A stretch of DNA of 64,000 nucleotides from an uncultured Pelagibacteraceae bacterium (GCA_902597875.1 CACJZK010000001.1:1-64000); one strand, 5' to 3'; shown: positions 9,622-18,555, numbered from the stretch's first letter. Numbers and translations are program-made. The notes: a model not told the origin generated them from the sequence alone.

Positions 9622-10035
9622 ATGGATATAGATTACACAGTAACAGCATTAATGTTTCCAGCTATTCCCCTGATCATGAGTGTTTACAGTAATAGATTTC
9701 ACACATTAAGTGCTTTAATAAGAAAACTACATGACGAATATGTTTTTGAAAAACACATTCCACCTGAATGGGAGAAACAATTACACAATTTAAATAATAG
9801 AACTAATTTGCTGAAATATACTCTAGGTTTTGCAAGTTTTGGTTTTTTATTTAATATGTTGACTGTCTTTGGTCTTTACCTAGAAATGTTACTGCTAGCA
9901 AGATTAATATTTGCTGCCTGTTGTTTGTGCATGATTATTTCTATTTTTCTTTTCTTGCAAGAGATAAGGTTATCAAACAAAGCACTTAAATTTCATCTTA
10001 GCGATATGAAATCTATGTCAGATGATTTTAGTTAG
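9622..10035 (+). CDS. DUF2721 family membrane protein
   Basis: A 137-residue protein with a hydrophobic segment near residues 5-22, a basic/polar middle holding NRFHTLSALIRKLHDEY, and two more membrane segments near 65-90 and 93-112. The R..L..LIR.LH pattern after the first helix is the DUF2721 hallmark. No catalytic residues are evident and the function is unknown. It stands alone on the plus strand, between divergent ubiA and the convergent quinone oxidoreductase gene. Confidence 0.75.
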   Translation: MDIDYTVTALMFPAIPLIMSVYSNRFHTLSALIRKLHDEYVFEKHIPPEWEKQLHNLNNRTNLLKYTLGFASFGFLFNMLTVFGLYLEMLLLARLIFAACCLCMIISIFLFLQEIRLSNKALKFHLSDMKSMSDDFS

Positions 10036-10047
10036 TTTACTATTTAA

Positions 10048-11022
10048 TTAAGGTACTAAAATAGCTGGGCCAATTATTTTTCTAGACTCAAGATCTACAT
10101 GAGCTTGTTTGGCATCTTTTAATTTGTACTCTTTAAATATTTCTATTTTAACTTTTCCGTAATTTATAATTTCGAACAAACTTCCTGCAGCTTCATCAAT
10201 TTCTTTTCTTGTTCCTAAATATTGCCCCATGGACGGTCTCACAAAAAATAGTCCTTTCGGCTGCAATAATTTTGGCACATCTATCGGAGACAAAGCTCCT
10301 GAAGCATTTCCAAATGAAACCATCATGCCTCTCGTTTTTAAGCAATTTAAAGATTTTTCGAAAGTATCTTTGCCAACACCATCATATACAACATCAACAC
10401 CTTTATTATTAGTAAGCTCGAGAATTTTTTTATCAAAATCCTCTTTTTTATAATTAATAACAATGTCGCAACCATTTTTCTTAGCTATTTCAATTTTTTC
10501 ATCAGAACCAACAGTACCAATTATTTTGCATCCTAGACTTTTAGCCCATTGAGTAAAAATTTGACCTACTCCACCAGCAGCAGCATGAAATAATATAGTT
10601 TCTCTAGCGCTTACCTTGTACGTTTTGTTAAGAAGATAATATGTTGTAAGGCCTTTAGTCATTATGGAGGCAGCAATTTTATGACTGATTCCATTTGGAA
10701 TTTTTACTGCAATTTTTTCAGGTATATTTCTTTCCTCGCTATAAGAACCTAATGGAGGCGATGCATAAGCAACATTGTCCCCTTTATTAAAATCTTTTAC
10801 ATCTGAGCCGATTTCTTCAACTATACCAGCACCCTCCATACCAATTCCTGATGGCAATTTTACTGGATACAAACCACTTCTATGATATGTATCAATATAA
10901 TTTAATCCTATAGCTATATTTTTTATTCTAATTTCATTTTTTGAGGGCGAGTTTATTTTGACATCTGATAATTCTAGAACTTCAGGACCTCCGTTTTTTT
11001 TGAAAATAATTGATTTTGGCAT
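10048..11022 (-). CDS. NADPH:quinone oxidoreductase, zinc-independent MDR family
   Basis: Medium-chain dehydrogenase/reductase of the quinone oxidoreductase (Qor) group: a GroES-like N-terminal half with GLNYIDTYHRSGLYP and GMEGAGIVEEIG, then a Rossmann half with HAAAGGVGQIFTQWAKSLG as nucleotide-binding loop. The structural-zinc cysteine cluster of alcohol dehydrogenases is absent. Its start overlaps the pirin stop by one base, so the two are likely co-transcribed. Qor-type enzymes reduce quinones or reactive enals; the physiological substrate is not deducible here. Confidence 0.87.
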   Translation of the reverse strand: MPKSIIFKKNGGPEVLELSDVKINSPSKNEIRIKNIAIGLNYIDTYHRSGLYPVKLPSGIGMEGAGIVEEIGSDVKDFNKGDNVAYASPPLGSYSEERNIPEKIAVKIPNGISHKIAASIMTKGLTTYYLLNKTYKVSARETILFHAAAGGVGQIFTQWAKSLGCKIIGTVGSDEKIEIAKKNGCDIVINYKKEDFDKKILELTNNKGVDVVYDGVGKDTFEKSLNCLKTRGMMVSFGNASGALSPIDVPKLLQPKGLFFVRPSMGQYLGTRKEIDEAAGSLFEIINYGKVKIEIFKEYKLKDAKQAHVDLESRKIIGPAILVP

Positions 11023-11864
11023 TAATATTTTGCAAAAGTTCCGTTCTCATAATCTTTAATTGCTTGCAATATTTCTTGTTTTGAATTCATGACAAAAGGT
11101 CCTCCTCTAGCAATTGGTTCTCCAATAGGTTTGCCTGCAATAAATAAAAATTCACTTTTTTTATTAGCTTTAACAATAAGAACTGTTCCTTTTTTTAATA
11201 AAACTAAAGTTGAATTACTAGTTTTTTCATGATTGCCATTTCCAACTTTCAACTCTCCATTCAGAAGATAGATAAAAGAATTATGATCTATCGGGACGTT
11301 TAATTTAAACTCTTTATTTTCTTCTAGTATTATATGTTGGTAAATGGGTTCAACGTTATGAGATTTGACAGGTCCTTCGATATTTTTAAATTTACCAGAA
11401 ATAATTTTAATTGTTTTTTCGTTGTCTTTATAAACACCAACTTGTTTAGCTTTAATATATCGGTATTCAGGTTTGTTCATTTTAAGCTTAGCTGGCATAT
11501 TTATCCAAAGTTGAAAACCTAGCAACTTACCACTAGGCATACTCGGCATTTCTGAATGAATAATTCCTCTACCAGTTTTCATCCATTGAATATCTCCGGG
11601 GGTCATCTTTCCTTTCGATCCTGTGCTATCTTTGTGTTCGAATTCTCCTTCCAACATATATGTTACTGTCTCTATACCTCTATGAGGGTGAGGAGGAAAT
11701 CCTGCTATATAATCGTCTTTATTTTCAGAACCAAATTCATCCAACATTAAAAATGGATCGATATAATTAGCTCCAGGCGTTCCTACACTTCTTTTTAATT
11801 TAACACCTGCACCATCGGAAGTGCTTAAAGCTTTTAAAATTTTTTTGACTTCAATCTGTGACAT
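11022..11864 (-). CDS. Pirin family protein
   Basis: Bicupin of 280 residues. The metal-binding residues of the N-terminal cupin are visible in GFPPHPHRGIETVTYMLEG (two His) and GRGIIHSEMPS (His and Glu). Bacterial pirins have been described as quercetinase-like or as redox-linked regulators, but the cellular role is generally unsettled. Close linkage to a quinone oxidoreductase gene suggests a redox or stress setting, which is inference. Confidence 0.9.
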   Translation of the reverse strand: MSQIEVKKILKALSTSDGAGVKLKRSVGTPGANYIDPFLMLDEFGSENKDDYIAGFPPHPHRGIETVTYMLEGEFEHKDSTGSKGKMTPGDIQWMKTGRGIIHSEMPSMPSGKLLGFQLWINMPAKLKMNKPEYRYIKAKQVGVYKDNEKTIKIISGKFKNIEGPVKSHNVEPIYQHIILEENKEFKLNVPIDHNSFIYLLNGELKVGNGNHEKTSNSTLVLLKKGTVLIVKANKKSEFLFIAGKPIGEPIARGGPFVMNSKQEILQAIKDYENGTFAKY

Positions 11865-11884
11865 ATATTGAATATAAACAAACC

Positions 11885-12544
11885 TTAAACTATATCAAGT
11901 AACTGCGTTAAGTTGCTTACCTCATTTTTAGGTTTATAATCTAGGTTATCAAATACAGTATTATTTCTATTGACCCAAATAGCATTATAACCATAATTTC
12001 CACCACCTGAAACATCCCAAGTATTGGAACTTAAAAATACTATATCCTCCTTTTTTACTCCATACTTTTTTGTTGGTAGATCATATACTTTTTTATCTGG
12101 CTTATATACACCAACTTCTTCTATAGAAAAAATATCTTCAAATATATTTTTTAAATCATTACTATTCACTAAATTATTTAACAAGTCAGGTGTGCCGTTA
12201 GATAAAATCGAAAGCTTATATTTTTTTTTCAATTTGATTAATACTTCTTTAACCTCAGGATAGGTAGATAATTTTCTATATAAATTAAGAAGTTCATTTC
12301 TCATAGAGCTGTCTATATCAAATGTTTTCATAGACTTATCCAAACTGTCTTCAGTAATTTGCCAAAAATCTTTATGTCTTTTCATTAATGTTCTCAACCA
12401 AGTGTATTCTAATTGTGTTGTTCTCCAATAATGAGCAAAACTTACCCACTTGTCACCAATTCTATCTTTGCATTTTTCTGCTGCAGAGTTGACATCAAAT
12501 AAAGTCCCGTAAGCATCAAAAACGATCGCTTTAAATTTGCTCAT
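11885..12544 (-). CDS. HAD hydrolase, (S)-2-haloacid dehalogenase type II-like
   Basis: The 219 residues start with FDAYGTLFDVNSA, whose first Asp is the nucleophile, followed by LSNGTPDLL, a Lys in the KPDKKVYDLP segment and SSNTWDVSGGGNYGYNAIWVNR. This motif set is that of L-2-haloacid dehalogenases, which hydrolyse short 2-halo acids to 2-hydroxy acids. Family members often prove to have other small substrates, so the halogenated-substrate role is provisional. It lies between the pirin and CDGSH genes on the same strand, with gaps of 20-27 bases. Confidence 0.85.
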   Translation of the reverse strand: MSKFKAIVFDAYGTLFDVNSAAEKCKDRIGDKWVSFAHYWRTTQLEYTWLRTLMKRHKDFWQITEDSLDKSMKTFDIDSSMRNELLNLYRKLSTYPEVKEVLIKLKKKYKLSILSNGTPDLLNNLVNSNDLKNIFEDIFSIEEVGVYKPDKKVYDLPTKKYGVKKEDIVFLSSNTWDVSGGGNYGYNAIWVNRNNTVFDNLDYKPKNEVSNLTQLLDIV

Positions 12545-12571
12545 TGTATAAGGAGTATACTTAATTAGATA

Positions 12572-12811
12572 TTATTTACTACTATGTGAACCATCACACA
12601 AAGGTTGATCATTCGTTAGTTTGCAGGTACAGAAAAAAACTTTTTTTGATTGGTCGGCTTTAAAAACCAAAGGACTAAATTCAGTTCCTTTATGAGAACC
12701 ATCACAAAAGGGCTGCTTCGAACTTTTACCACAGGTACACCAATAATAGGATTTTCCCTCTAAAACATTTACCCCAATCGGTGCATCTCCTGCTCTTTGT
12801 CCTTTTGCCAT
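12572..12811 (-). CDS. Small protein with two CDGSH iron-sulfur domains
   Basis: A 79-residue protein carrying two copies of the C-x-C-x-n-C-x2-S-x-H motif: C25, C27, C36, H40 (PFCDGSHKG) and C61, C63, C72, H76 (PLCDGSHSS). Each should hold a 2Fe-2S cluster with three Cys and one His ligand, as in mitoNEET-class proteins. It has no membrane anchor, so it is probably cytoplasmic. The bacterial function is not established; redox or iron-sulfur trafficking roles are proposed for the family. It is divergent from rsmE across 53 bases. Confidence 0.92.
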   Translation of the reverse strand: MAKGQRAGDAPIGVNVLEGKSYYWCTCGKSSKQPFCDGSHKGTEFSPLVFKADQSKKVFFCTCKLTNDQPLCDGSHSSK

Positions 12812-12864
12812 AAGTCCTACTTTTGTTGATTACTCTCTTTTAAGTTTTAATGTATAAATAATTT

Positions 12865-13572
12865 ATGAGCAACATTAGATTATATTATTCAGATAGTATA
12901 GTTGAAAATTCCACAAGCTTACTTTCAAAAGAGCACACCCATTATCTAGTAAATGTAATGAGAGCAAAAAGAGGTTCAAAAGTGAATTTTTTTAATACAA
13001 ATGGTGAATGGCTAAGTGAAATAATTTTTTTAGACAGAGATAGAGTAGAAGTTAAATTTTTGAAAAAAATAAAAAATTCCTTTAGGCCTAAGAGTATAGA
13101 ATTGGCTATTTGTTTAGTTAAAAAAACTCCAATGGAAATAATTATACAAAAATCTACAGAGCTAGGCGTAACAAAATTTTATCCAATCATTTCTGAAAGG
13201 ACTGAGGTTAAAGAGCTAAATTTGCAAAGAGCTAGAAAAATTGCAATTGAGGCTACAGAACAATCTAATCAGCTTCATGTTCCAGAAATTTCCAAACCAT
13301 TAAAACTTAAAGATTTTATTAATAGTTTAACTGACACTAAGTTATTTTTTGCCGATATAAATTCTAAAAATAAAGTAGATAAAAAAATGATAGAAAATAT
13401 AAAAACAATTTCTGTCCTCATAGGACCTGAAGGAGATTTTTCTCCAAACGAAAGAGAATTTATAATTACTAATAAGAACGTGATACCATTTTCACTCTCT
13501 AAAAATATTCTACGTACTGATACTGCAACTATTTCTTCCTTAACAATTTTAAGTTATTTTTTAAATTTATAA
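12865..13572 (+). CDS. rsmE: 16S rRNA (uracil(1498)-N(3))-methyltransferase
   Basis: SPOUT-class methylase of 16S rRNA U1498. The N-terminal PUA-like part includes HYLVNVMRAKRGSKVNFF. The knotted SAM-binding C-terminal part has KKTPMEIIIQKSTELGV, the IGPEGDFSPNEREFI block and LSKNILRTDTATI, all typical of RsmE. Length (235) is normal. It ends 6 bases into the convergent SCO1 gene. Confidence 0.96.
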   Translation: MSNIRLYYSDSIVENSTSLLSKEHTHYLVNVMRAKRGSKVNFFNTNGEWLSEIIFLDRDRVEVKFLKKIKNSFRPKSIELAICLVKKTPMEIIIQKSTELGVTKFYPIISERTEVKELNLQRARKIAIEATEQSNQLHVPEISKPLKLKDFINSLTDTKLFFADINSKNKVDKKMIENIKTISVLIGPEGDFSPNEREFIITNKNVIPFSLSKNILRTDTATISSLTILSYFLNL

Positions 13573-14151
13573 GATTTTTTTTATAATTTTTAGAGACTCT
13601 TCAATGTCATTATGATGCGTAATTCGATTTTTGTATTTTCCATTTTTGAGCAATAGAATAGGCGAACTATGATCTACTGTATAATTTCCATCTTCTGAAA
13701 ATATTTTTTGGCTTTTTATATTCCAAGATTTTGAAAGAACAAATATCTTTTCAGGCTCCCCAGTAATACCAATAATTTTATTTTCATATGAGCTCAAATA
13801 GTCCTTCATTACTTCTGGAGTATCCCTGTCTGGATCAATACTAATAAAAAAAACTTTTAATGTTTTTTTCTCCTTTTTTAGTTCTTCCAAAATAAGATTT
13901 ATTTTATTTAGCGTTAAAGGACAAACATCTGGGCAATTTGTAAAACCAAAAAAAAGTGCGGTTGCCGGGCCTTCAAAAGATTTTTCAGTTATTAAATTTC
14001 TATTAATATCTTTTAACTCAAAAGGTGATCCTTTAATTGATGCGACATATTCATCTTTTTGATCTTGAATCGATAAAAATATTGGCAACATTATAAATAA
14101 AAAGATTACAAAGCATCCTGCTATAATAGTTATAGATGTTTTTAATTTCAT
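13567..14151 (-). CDS. SCO1/SenC copper chaperone
   Basis: Membrane-anchored thioredoxin-fold protein that helps load copper into the CuA site of cytochrome c oxidase. A single N-terminal helix is followed by FFGFTNCPDVCPLT, with the copper-binding CxxxC, and VDHSSPILL, with the conserved His. The 194-residue length matches SCO proteins. It lies 20 bases from a divergent subunit III-type gene and just ahead of the cox operon, matching the expected role. Confidence 0.93.
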   Translation of the reverse strand: MKLKTSITIIAGCFVIFLFIMLPIFLSIQDQKDEYVASIKGSPFELKDINRNLITEKSFEGPATALFFGFTNCPDVCPLTLNKINLILEELKKEKKTLKVFFISIDPDRDTPEVMKDYLSSYENKIIGITGEPEKIFVLSKSWNIKSQKIFSEDGNYTVDHSSPILLLKNGKYKNRITHHNDIEESLKIIKKIL

Positions 14152-14171
14152 TAATGATATAATTAATTGTT

Positions 14172-14855
14172 ATGTCAGGATTTATAAAGAAATTATTTGG
14201 CGCACTAATTCAAAAACCTTGGGAAGAAAGCCAGGTAAAAGTAGACAATTTTCATAGCGGCCAAACATTTAGCACTCTGTCTCCTCAGATGTCAGCAGTG
14301 ATAGTAATGTTTGGAGTAAGCACTGTGCTTTTTAGCCTTATTCTTACAGGTTATCTTTATAGTGTTCCAAGTGACCAAGATACAATGTTTCTTTTAAAAA
14401 CAAAATTACTTTGGATTAATACTTTTGTACTTTTTTTTGTAGCATATGTTTTTAGAAAAATAACTAAAGACCTAAAAAATAATAAAATTTTAAAATTAAA
14501 AAAAAATTTGGTTCAAGTGGGAGCCCTAAGTTATTTATTTTTATTTGGTCAAATATTTTTTTGGTTTCATTTAATGGACAGCGGGAAGTTTGTTGCTACT
14601 AATTCATACTTCACCTCCTTTTATTTTTTTACTGCTCTTCATGGACTTCATCTTTTAGGAGGACTATTATTTTGGGGAAAAGTATGTTCATCAACTCTTA
14701 AATTAGAAAATGATAAAATTTTAAGTCAGAAAAAAAACATTGAAGCTTTATCTCTTTATTGGACTTTTTTATTAGTTGTTTGGATTATATTTTTTTTAAT
14801 TATTTATGTCTTCAATGATGCAGTTATCGCATGGTGTAAATCTCTTATCTCTTAA
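14172..14855 (+). CDS. Heme-copper oxidase subunit III-like protein (first of two)
   Basis: A 227-residue membrane protein with a hydrophilic N-terminus and five predicted helices. FFTALHGLHLLGGLLFWGK and LSLYWTFLLVVWIIFF match the conserved HGxH and WxFLxxVW regions of subunit III. It differs clearly from the second subunit III gene at 17840, so this is not a recent duplication. It is divergent from SCO1 and separated from coxB by a small convergent gene. It could be an accessory or alternative subunit of the same oxidase, or a NorE-like subunit; sequence alone does not decide. Confidence 0.8.
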   Translation: MSGFIKKLFGALIQKPWEESQVKVDNFHSGQTFSTLSPQMSAVIVMFGVSTVLFSLILTGYLYSVPSDQDTMFLLKTKLLWINTFVLFFVAYVFRKITKDLKNNKILKLKKNLVQVGALSYLFLFGQIFFWFHLMDSGKFVATNSYFTSFYFFTALHGLHLLGGLLFWGKVCSSTLKLENDKILSQKKNIEALSLYWTFLLVVWIIFFLIIYVFNDAVIAWCKSLIS

Positions 14856-14858
14856 GAA

Positions 14859-15050
14859 CTAAAGAAATAATACTAAGATACATCCTAAGACAGCGATTAC
14901 CGCTAATAAGAAATATACTGATTTAAGATATTTTTTTATTTCTGGTTTTTTTTCACCTTTTGAGAATACTCCAGCTCCAAAAGATATAACTAGGAAGAAA
15001 AGAAATACTAATAGAAGTATTGATATTAAAATTCCAAGTTTTCCAATCAT
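14859..15050 (-). CDS. Small two-helix membrane protein, unknown
   Basis: Sixty-three residues forming two hydrophobic helices (about 5-28 and 44-63) joined by a charged turn with KGEKKPEIKKYLK. Its size and twin-helix layout resemble HIG1/DUF2909-type proteins that associate with cytochrome oxidases, and it sits inside the cox region, but I see no decisive motif. It is transcribed against its neighbours, ending 3 bases after the first subunit III gene and starting 76 bases from coxB. Confidence 0.6.
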   Translation of the reverse strand: MIGKLGILISILLLVFLFFLVISFGAGVFSKGEKKPEIKKYLKSVYFLLAVIAVLGCILVLFL

Positions 15051-15094
15051 TTTTTGCCTTTTTATATCGTTTATAAGACATTTTGTCCCTAGGT

Positions 15095-15100
15095 TATAAT
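15095..15100 (+). promoter_or_regulatory. Possible -10 element for the cox operon
   Basis: A perfect TATAAT hexamer 26 bases before the coxB ATG, inside the 76-base gap between divergent genes. No convincing -35 hexamer lies 16-18 bases upstream (TTATAA is the nearest), so the assignment rests on the -10 and position only. Confidence 0.4.
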
Positions 15101-15126
15101 AGCCTTTTATTTTATAAACTTAGATT

Positions 15127-16014
15127 ATGTGGACAGGACTTGTATTCTTAGCAGTAATAATAGGATCCATAGCGTTTCATGTTTGGACACCTTGGTGGTG
15201 GACTGACATAGCCTCTAACTGGGGAGCAATGGACGATACTATCATCTTAACTTTCTGGATAGGTGGAGGAGTATTCATTTTAGTTTGTTTGTTCATGGTC
15301 TACTGTATTTTTAAATTTAATTATAAAGAAGGACGTAAAGTTGAATATAAGCCAGAAGATAAAAAATTAGAAGTAAGACTAACTTGGGCAACTGCTCTTG
15401 GAGTTGCAGCTCTTTTAGCTCCTGGGTTACTTGTATGGAATCAATACATAAAAGTTCCAGAAAACTCTATACATGTAGAAGTAATGGCATGGCAATGGGG
15501 TTGGAAATATAGATTACCAGGAGAAGATGGAGTTCTTGGAACTTCTAGCAATAAAAAAATTAATGATGATAATCCTTTCGGTATAAATGAAGATGATCCG
15601 AATGGTAAAGATGATATTTTAATAGATAGTGAAGAGTTACACATAGCAAACAATAGACCGGTAAAAATTTTATTAAGATCAATTGATGTACTGCACAATT
15701 TTTATGTTCCGCAATTTAGGGCTAAAATGGATGCGGTTCCAGGTATGATAACTTATTATTGGTTTGAACCAAACAAAATAGGTGAGTATGAAGTGTTATG
15801 TGCAGAGTATTGTGGGGTAGGGCATTACGCTATGAGAGGATTAGTGGTAGTGGATAATCAAGAAGATTATAATAAATGGTTGGCAAAACACGAAACATTT
15901 TCAAGTTTTATTGCAAAAAGAAAAAAAGAAGGTTTAATTAATGAAAAAGTGGTTAAAATTAACAATATATTAAATACTAAAAAAAGTATAAAAAGTGAAA
16001 AAAATGTCAGATGA
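15127..16014 (+). CDS. ctaC: Cytochrome c oxidase subunit II (CuA)
   Basis: Binuclear-copper subunit that accepts electrons from cytochrome c. Two N-terminal membrane helices are followed by a periplasmic cupredoxin domain. EVLCAEYCGVGHYAM carries the CuA C-x3-C-x3-H ligands and VLHNFYVPQFRAKMDAVPG the first His. No extra cleavable signal peptide is seen, so the first helix probably acts as insertion signal. After WKYRLPG there is an acidic insert of roughly 35 residues with NPFGINEDDPNGKDD, possibly a cation-binding loop. It overlaps the subunit I start by 11 bases. Confidence 0.96.
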   Translation: MWTGLVFLAVIIGSIAFHVWTPWWWTDIASNWGAMDDTIILTFWIGGGVFILVCLFMVYCIFKFNYKEGRKVEYKPEDKKLEVRLTWATALGVAALLAPGLLVWNQYIKVPENSIHVEVMAWQWGWKYRLPGEDGVLGTSSNKKINDDNPFGINEDDPNGKDDILIDSEELHIANNRPVKILLRSIDVLHNFYVPQFRAKMDAVPGMITYYWFEPNKIGEYEVLCAEYCGVGHYAMRGLVVVDNQEDYNKWLAKHETFSSFIAKRKKEGLINEKVVKINNILNTKKSIKSEKNVR

Positions 16015-17833
16015 TTTAAATATAAAAAAAACTTCAAGTATAAAAACTAAGTCCTCAAGTGTTTCGGGGGGAGGAACCGATATAGATTATGTTAGACCTG
16101 CAGAATTACCGGAACAAGATCTTTATCATGGCCATAGTTTTATTACTAAATGGATTTTCTGTCAGGATGCAAAAGTAATTGGGATACAATACACCCTTAC
16201 AGCAGTCTTTACTGGAGTTGTCGGTTTAATTCTTTCCTGGATGATGCGTATGCAGCTAGGTTTTCCAGAACTGTTTCCTTTCCTAACAGCTGAGTCTTAT
16301 TATCAGATGGTAACTATGCACGGAATGATAATGGTTGTTTATTTATTGACTGCGTTGTTTCTGGGTGGATTTGGAAATTATTTAATCCCATTGATGGTTG
16401 GAGCCAGAGATATGGTATTTCCTTACGTTAACATGATTAGTTTTTGGATGTTTTTTGTTGCAGTTGTAGTTCTTATGGCTAGCTTCTTTGTCCCAGGCGG
16501 ACCAACAGGATCAGGCTGGACACTTTATCCTCCTCAAGCAATATTAGAAGGAACCCCAGGCTCAGGCTATGGAATACTACTAATGCTTATATCTTTATCT
16601 TTATTTGTAATAGGTTTTACAATGGGAGGGCTAAATTATGTAATTACAATTTTACAAGCCAGAACTAGAGGGATGACTTTAATGAGAATGCCTTTAACAA
16701 TTTGGGGAATATTTACTGCAACAGTACTAGCCTTATTAGCATTTCCAGCTTTACTTGTTAGTTCCATCATGATGACTTTAGATAAAGTCCTTGGAACTAG
16801 TTTTTTTATGCCAACGATTATTAAAGCAGGCGAAATGCTTTCTTACGATGGAGGAAGCCCAATACTTTTCCAACATTTATTCTGGTTTTTTGGACATCCC
16901 GAAGTTTATATAGTTGCTCTCCCTGCTTTCGGAATAGTTTCTGACTTACTCTCTGTTCACGCTAGAAAAAATATTTTTGGCTATAGAATGATGGTTTGGG
17001 CAATTGTTGGAATTGGAGCTTTAAGCTTTTTTGTTTGGGCTCACCATATGTATGTTAGCGGTATGAACCCATGGTTTGGTTTTTTCTTTGCATCCACAAC
17101 TTTAATAATCGCAGTCCCGACAGCTCTAAAAGTATATAATTGGATATTAACCTTATGGAGAGGAAATATCAGATTGACTACTGTGATGCTCTTTTGTTTA
17201 GGATTTATAGTTACTTTTGTTAACGGAGGAATTACAGGAATTTTCTTAGGAAACGTTATTGTTGATGTTCCGTTATCTGATACTTATTTTGTAATTGCAC
17301 ACTTTCATATGGTTATGGGAATAGCGCCTCTGATGGTTATTTTTGGAGCAATCTATCACTGGTTCCCTTTAATTACAGGAAGATTTTTGGACGAAACTTT
17401 GGGCAAATGGCATTTTTGGGTAACATTTTTGGGCGCTTATTCAATTTATTTCCCTATGCACTATTTAGGTTTCATTGGAGTTCCTAGACGTTACTTTGAA
17501 ATGTACGATAGTCCCTATATGACATCAGCTGTTGGTATGAATGAGTTTATTAGTGTTGCAGCATTTATTGTTGGAGCAGCGCAATTCATTTTCTTTTATA
17601 ATCTTGTTAAAAGCATCAGATTAGGTAAGCCTGCAGGAAAAAATCCTTGGAAGGCAAACTCTTTGGAGTGGTTAACTCCACAAGTTCCACCTGAACATGG
17701 AAACTGGGGTGAAAAACTTCCAGTGGTACATAGATGGGCTTATGATTTCAATGTCCCTGGAGCTAAAAAAGATTATATTACTCAAACAACTCCACCAAGT
17801 GAAGTTATAGAAGCGGAAGTGGAAAAAACCTAA
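16004..17833 (+). CDS. ctaD: Cytochrome c oxidase subunit I
   Basis: Catalytic heme-copper subunit that reduces oxygen to water and pumps protons. FWFFGHPEVYIVALPAFG carries a CuB His, the proton-gate Glu and the cross-linked Tyr. WAHHMYVSGM gives the CuB His pair, and AHFHMVMG the heme a and a3 His ligands. TMHGMIMVVY and GARDMVFPYVN correspond to helices II-III, with the D-channel Asp present. I chose the ATG at 16004 (about 609 residues) over a GTG at 15995. The GARDMVFPYVN form differs from the mitochondrial-type GAPDMAFPRLN, suggesting a distinct subtype. Confidence 0.98.
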   Translation: MSDDLNIKKTSSIKTKSSSVSGGGTDIDYVRPAELPEQDLYHGHSFITKWIFCQDAKVIGIQYTLTAVFTGVVGLILSWMMRMQLGFPELFPFLTAESYYQMVTMHGMIMVVYLLTALFLGGFGNYLIPLMVGARDMVFPYVNMISFWMFFVAVVVLMASFFVPGGPTGSGWTLYPPQAILEGTPGSGYGILLMLISLSLFVIGFTMGGLNYVITILQARTRGMTLMRMPLTIWGIFTATVLALLAFPALLVSSIMMTLDKVLGTSFFMPTIIKAGEMLSYDGGSPILFQHLFWFFGHPEVYIVALPAFGIVSDLLSVHARKNIFGYRMMVWAIVGIGALSFFVWAHHMYVSGMNPWFGFFFASTTLIIAVPTALKVYNWILTLWRGNIRLTTVMLFCLGFIVTFVNGGITGIFLGNVIVDVPLSDTYFVIAHFHMVMGIAPLMVIFGAIYHWFPLITGRFLDETLGKWHFWVTFLGAYSIYFPMHYLGFIGVPRRYFEMYDSPYMTSAVGMNEFISVAAFIVGAAQFIFFYNLVKSIRLGKPAGKNPWKANSLEWLTPQVPPEHGNWGEKLPVVHRWAYDFNVPGAKKDYITQTTPPSEVIEAEVEKT

Positions 17834-17839
17834 ATTATA

Positions 17840-18547
17840 ATGTCAGATCCTACTTTAGATAAATTGCCAGGTGGTTTTAAAGGCATGTCAGAAGATATTG
17901 GCTCAGATCAAACTACTTTCAAAGGGGTTAATTGGGGCAAGGCAATGATGTGGATTTTTTTGCTCAGCGATACATTTGTATTCAGTTGTTTTTTAGTTGC
18001 ATATATGAAAGTCAGGGCATCAGTTACTGAACCTTGGCCATATCCAAGCGAAGTATTTGGATTGGAGGTATTTGGCGTGCCAGTTCCTCTTCTTTTAATT
18101 GCTATTATGACTTTCGTTTTAATAACTAGCAGTGGAACAATGGCTTTAGCAGTAAAATATGGATACGAAAAAAATAGAAAAATGTGTGGATTATTTGTGT
18201 TACTAACAGCAATTGGTGGATTAACATTTGTTGGTATGCAAGCATTTGAATGGTCAAAATTAATTTTTCATGATGGTGTGAGACCTTGGGGCAACCCTTT
18301 TGGAGCAGAACAATTTGGTGCATTTTTCTTTATGATAACTGGCTTTCATGGCACCCATGTTTCCATTGGCGTTATCTTTTTGTTTATTTTTGCAAGAAAA
18401 GTTTATAGGGGAGATTTTGATACAGGGAGAAGAGGTTATTTTACCACGATGAAATCAGATTATGTTGCTATAGAGATACTAGGTCTTTATTGGCACTTTG
18501 TTGATTTAGTTTGGGTATTTATTTTCGCATTCTTTTATTTATGGTAA
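17840..18547 (+). CDS. ctaE: Cytochrome c oxidase subunit III
   Basis: Membrane subunit that stabilises proton pumping. The 235 residues begin with a hydrophilic segment and then WIFLLSDTFVFSCFLVAYMK. The second half has FHGTHVSIGVIFL, with the conserved His, and LGLYWHFVDLVWVFIFAFFYLW, the classic C-terminal signature. It follows subunit I by 6 bases and precedes subunit IV, in the usual operon order. This is the standard subunit III; the copy at 14172 is more divergent. Confidence 0.94.
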   Translation: MSDPTLDKLPGGFKGMSEDIGSDQTTFKGVNWGKAMMWIFLLSDTFVFSCFLVAYMKVRASVTEPWPYPSEVFGLEVFGVPVPLLLIAIMTFVLITSSGTMALAVKYGYEKNRKMCGLFVLLTAIGGLTFVGMQAFEWSKLIFHDGVRPWGNPFGAEQFGAFFFMITGFHGTHVSIGVIFLFIFARKVYRGDFDTGRRGYFTTMKSDYVAIEILGLYWHFVDLVWVFIFAFFYLW

Positions 18548-18555
18548 GTAAGGCT

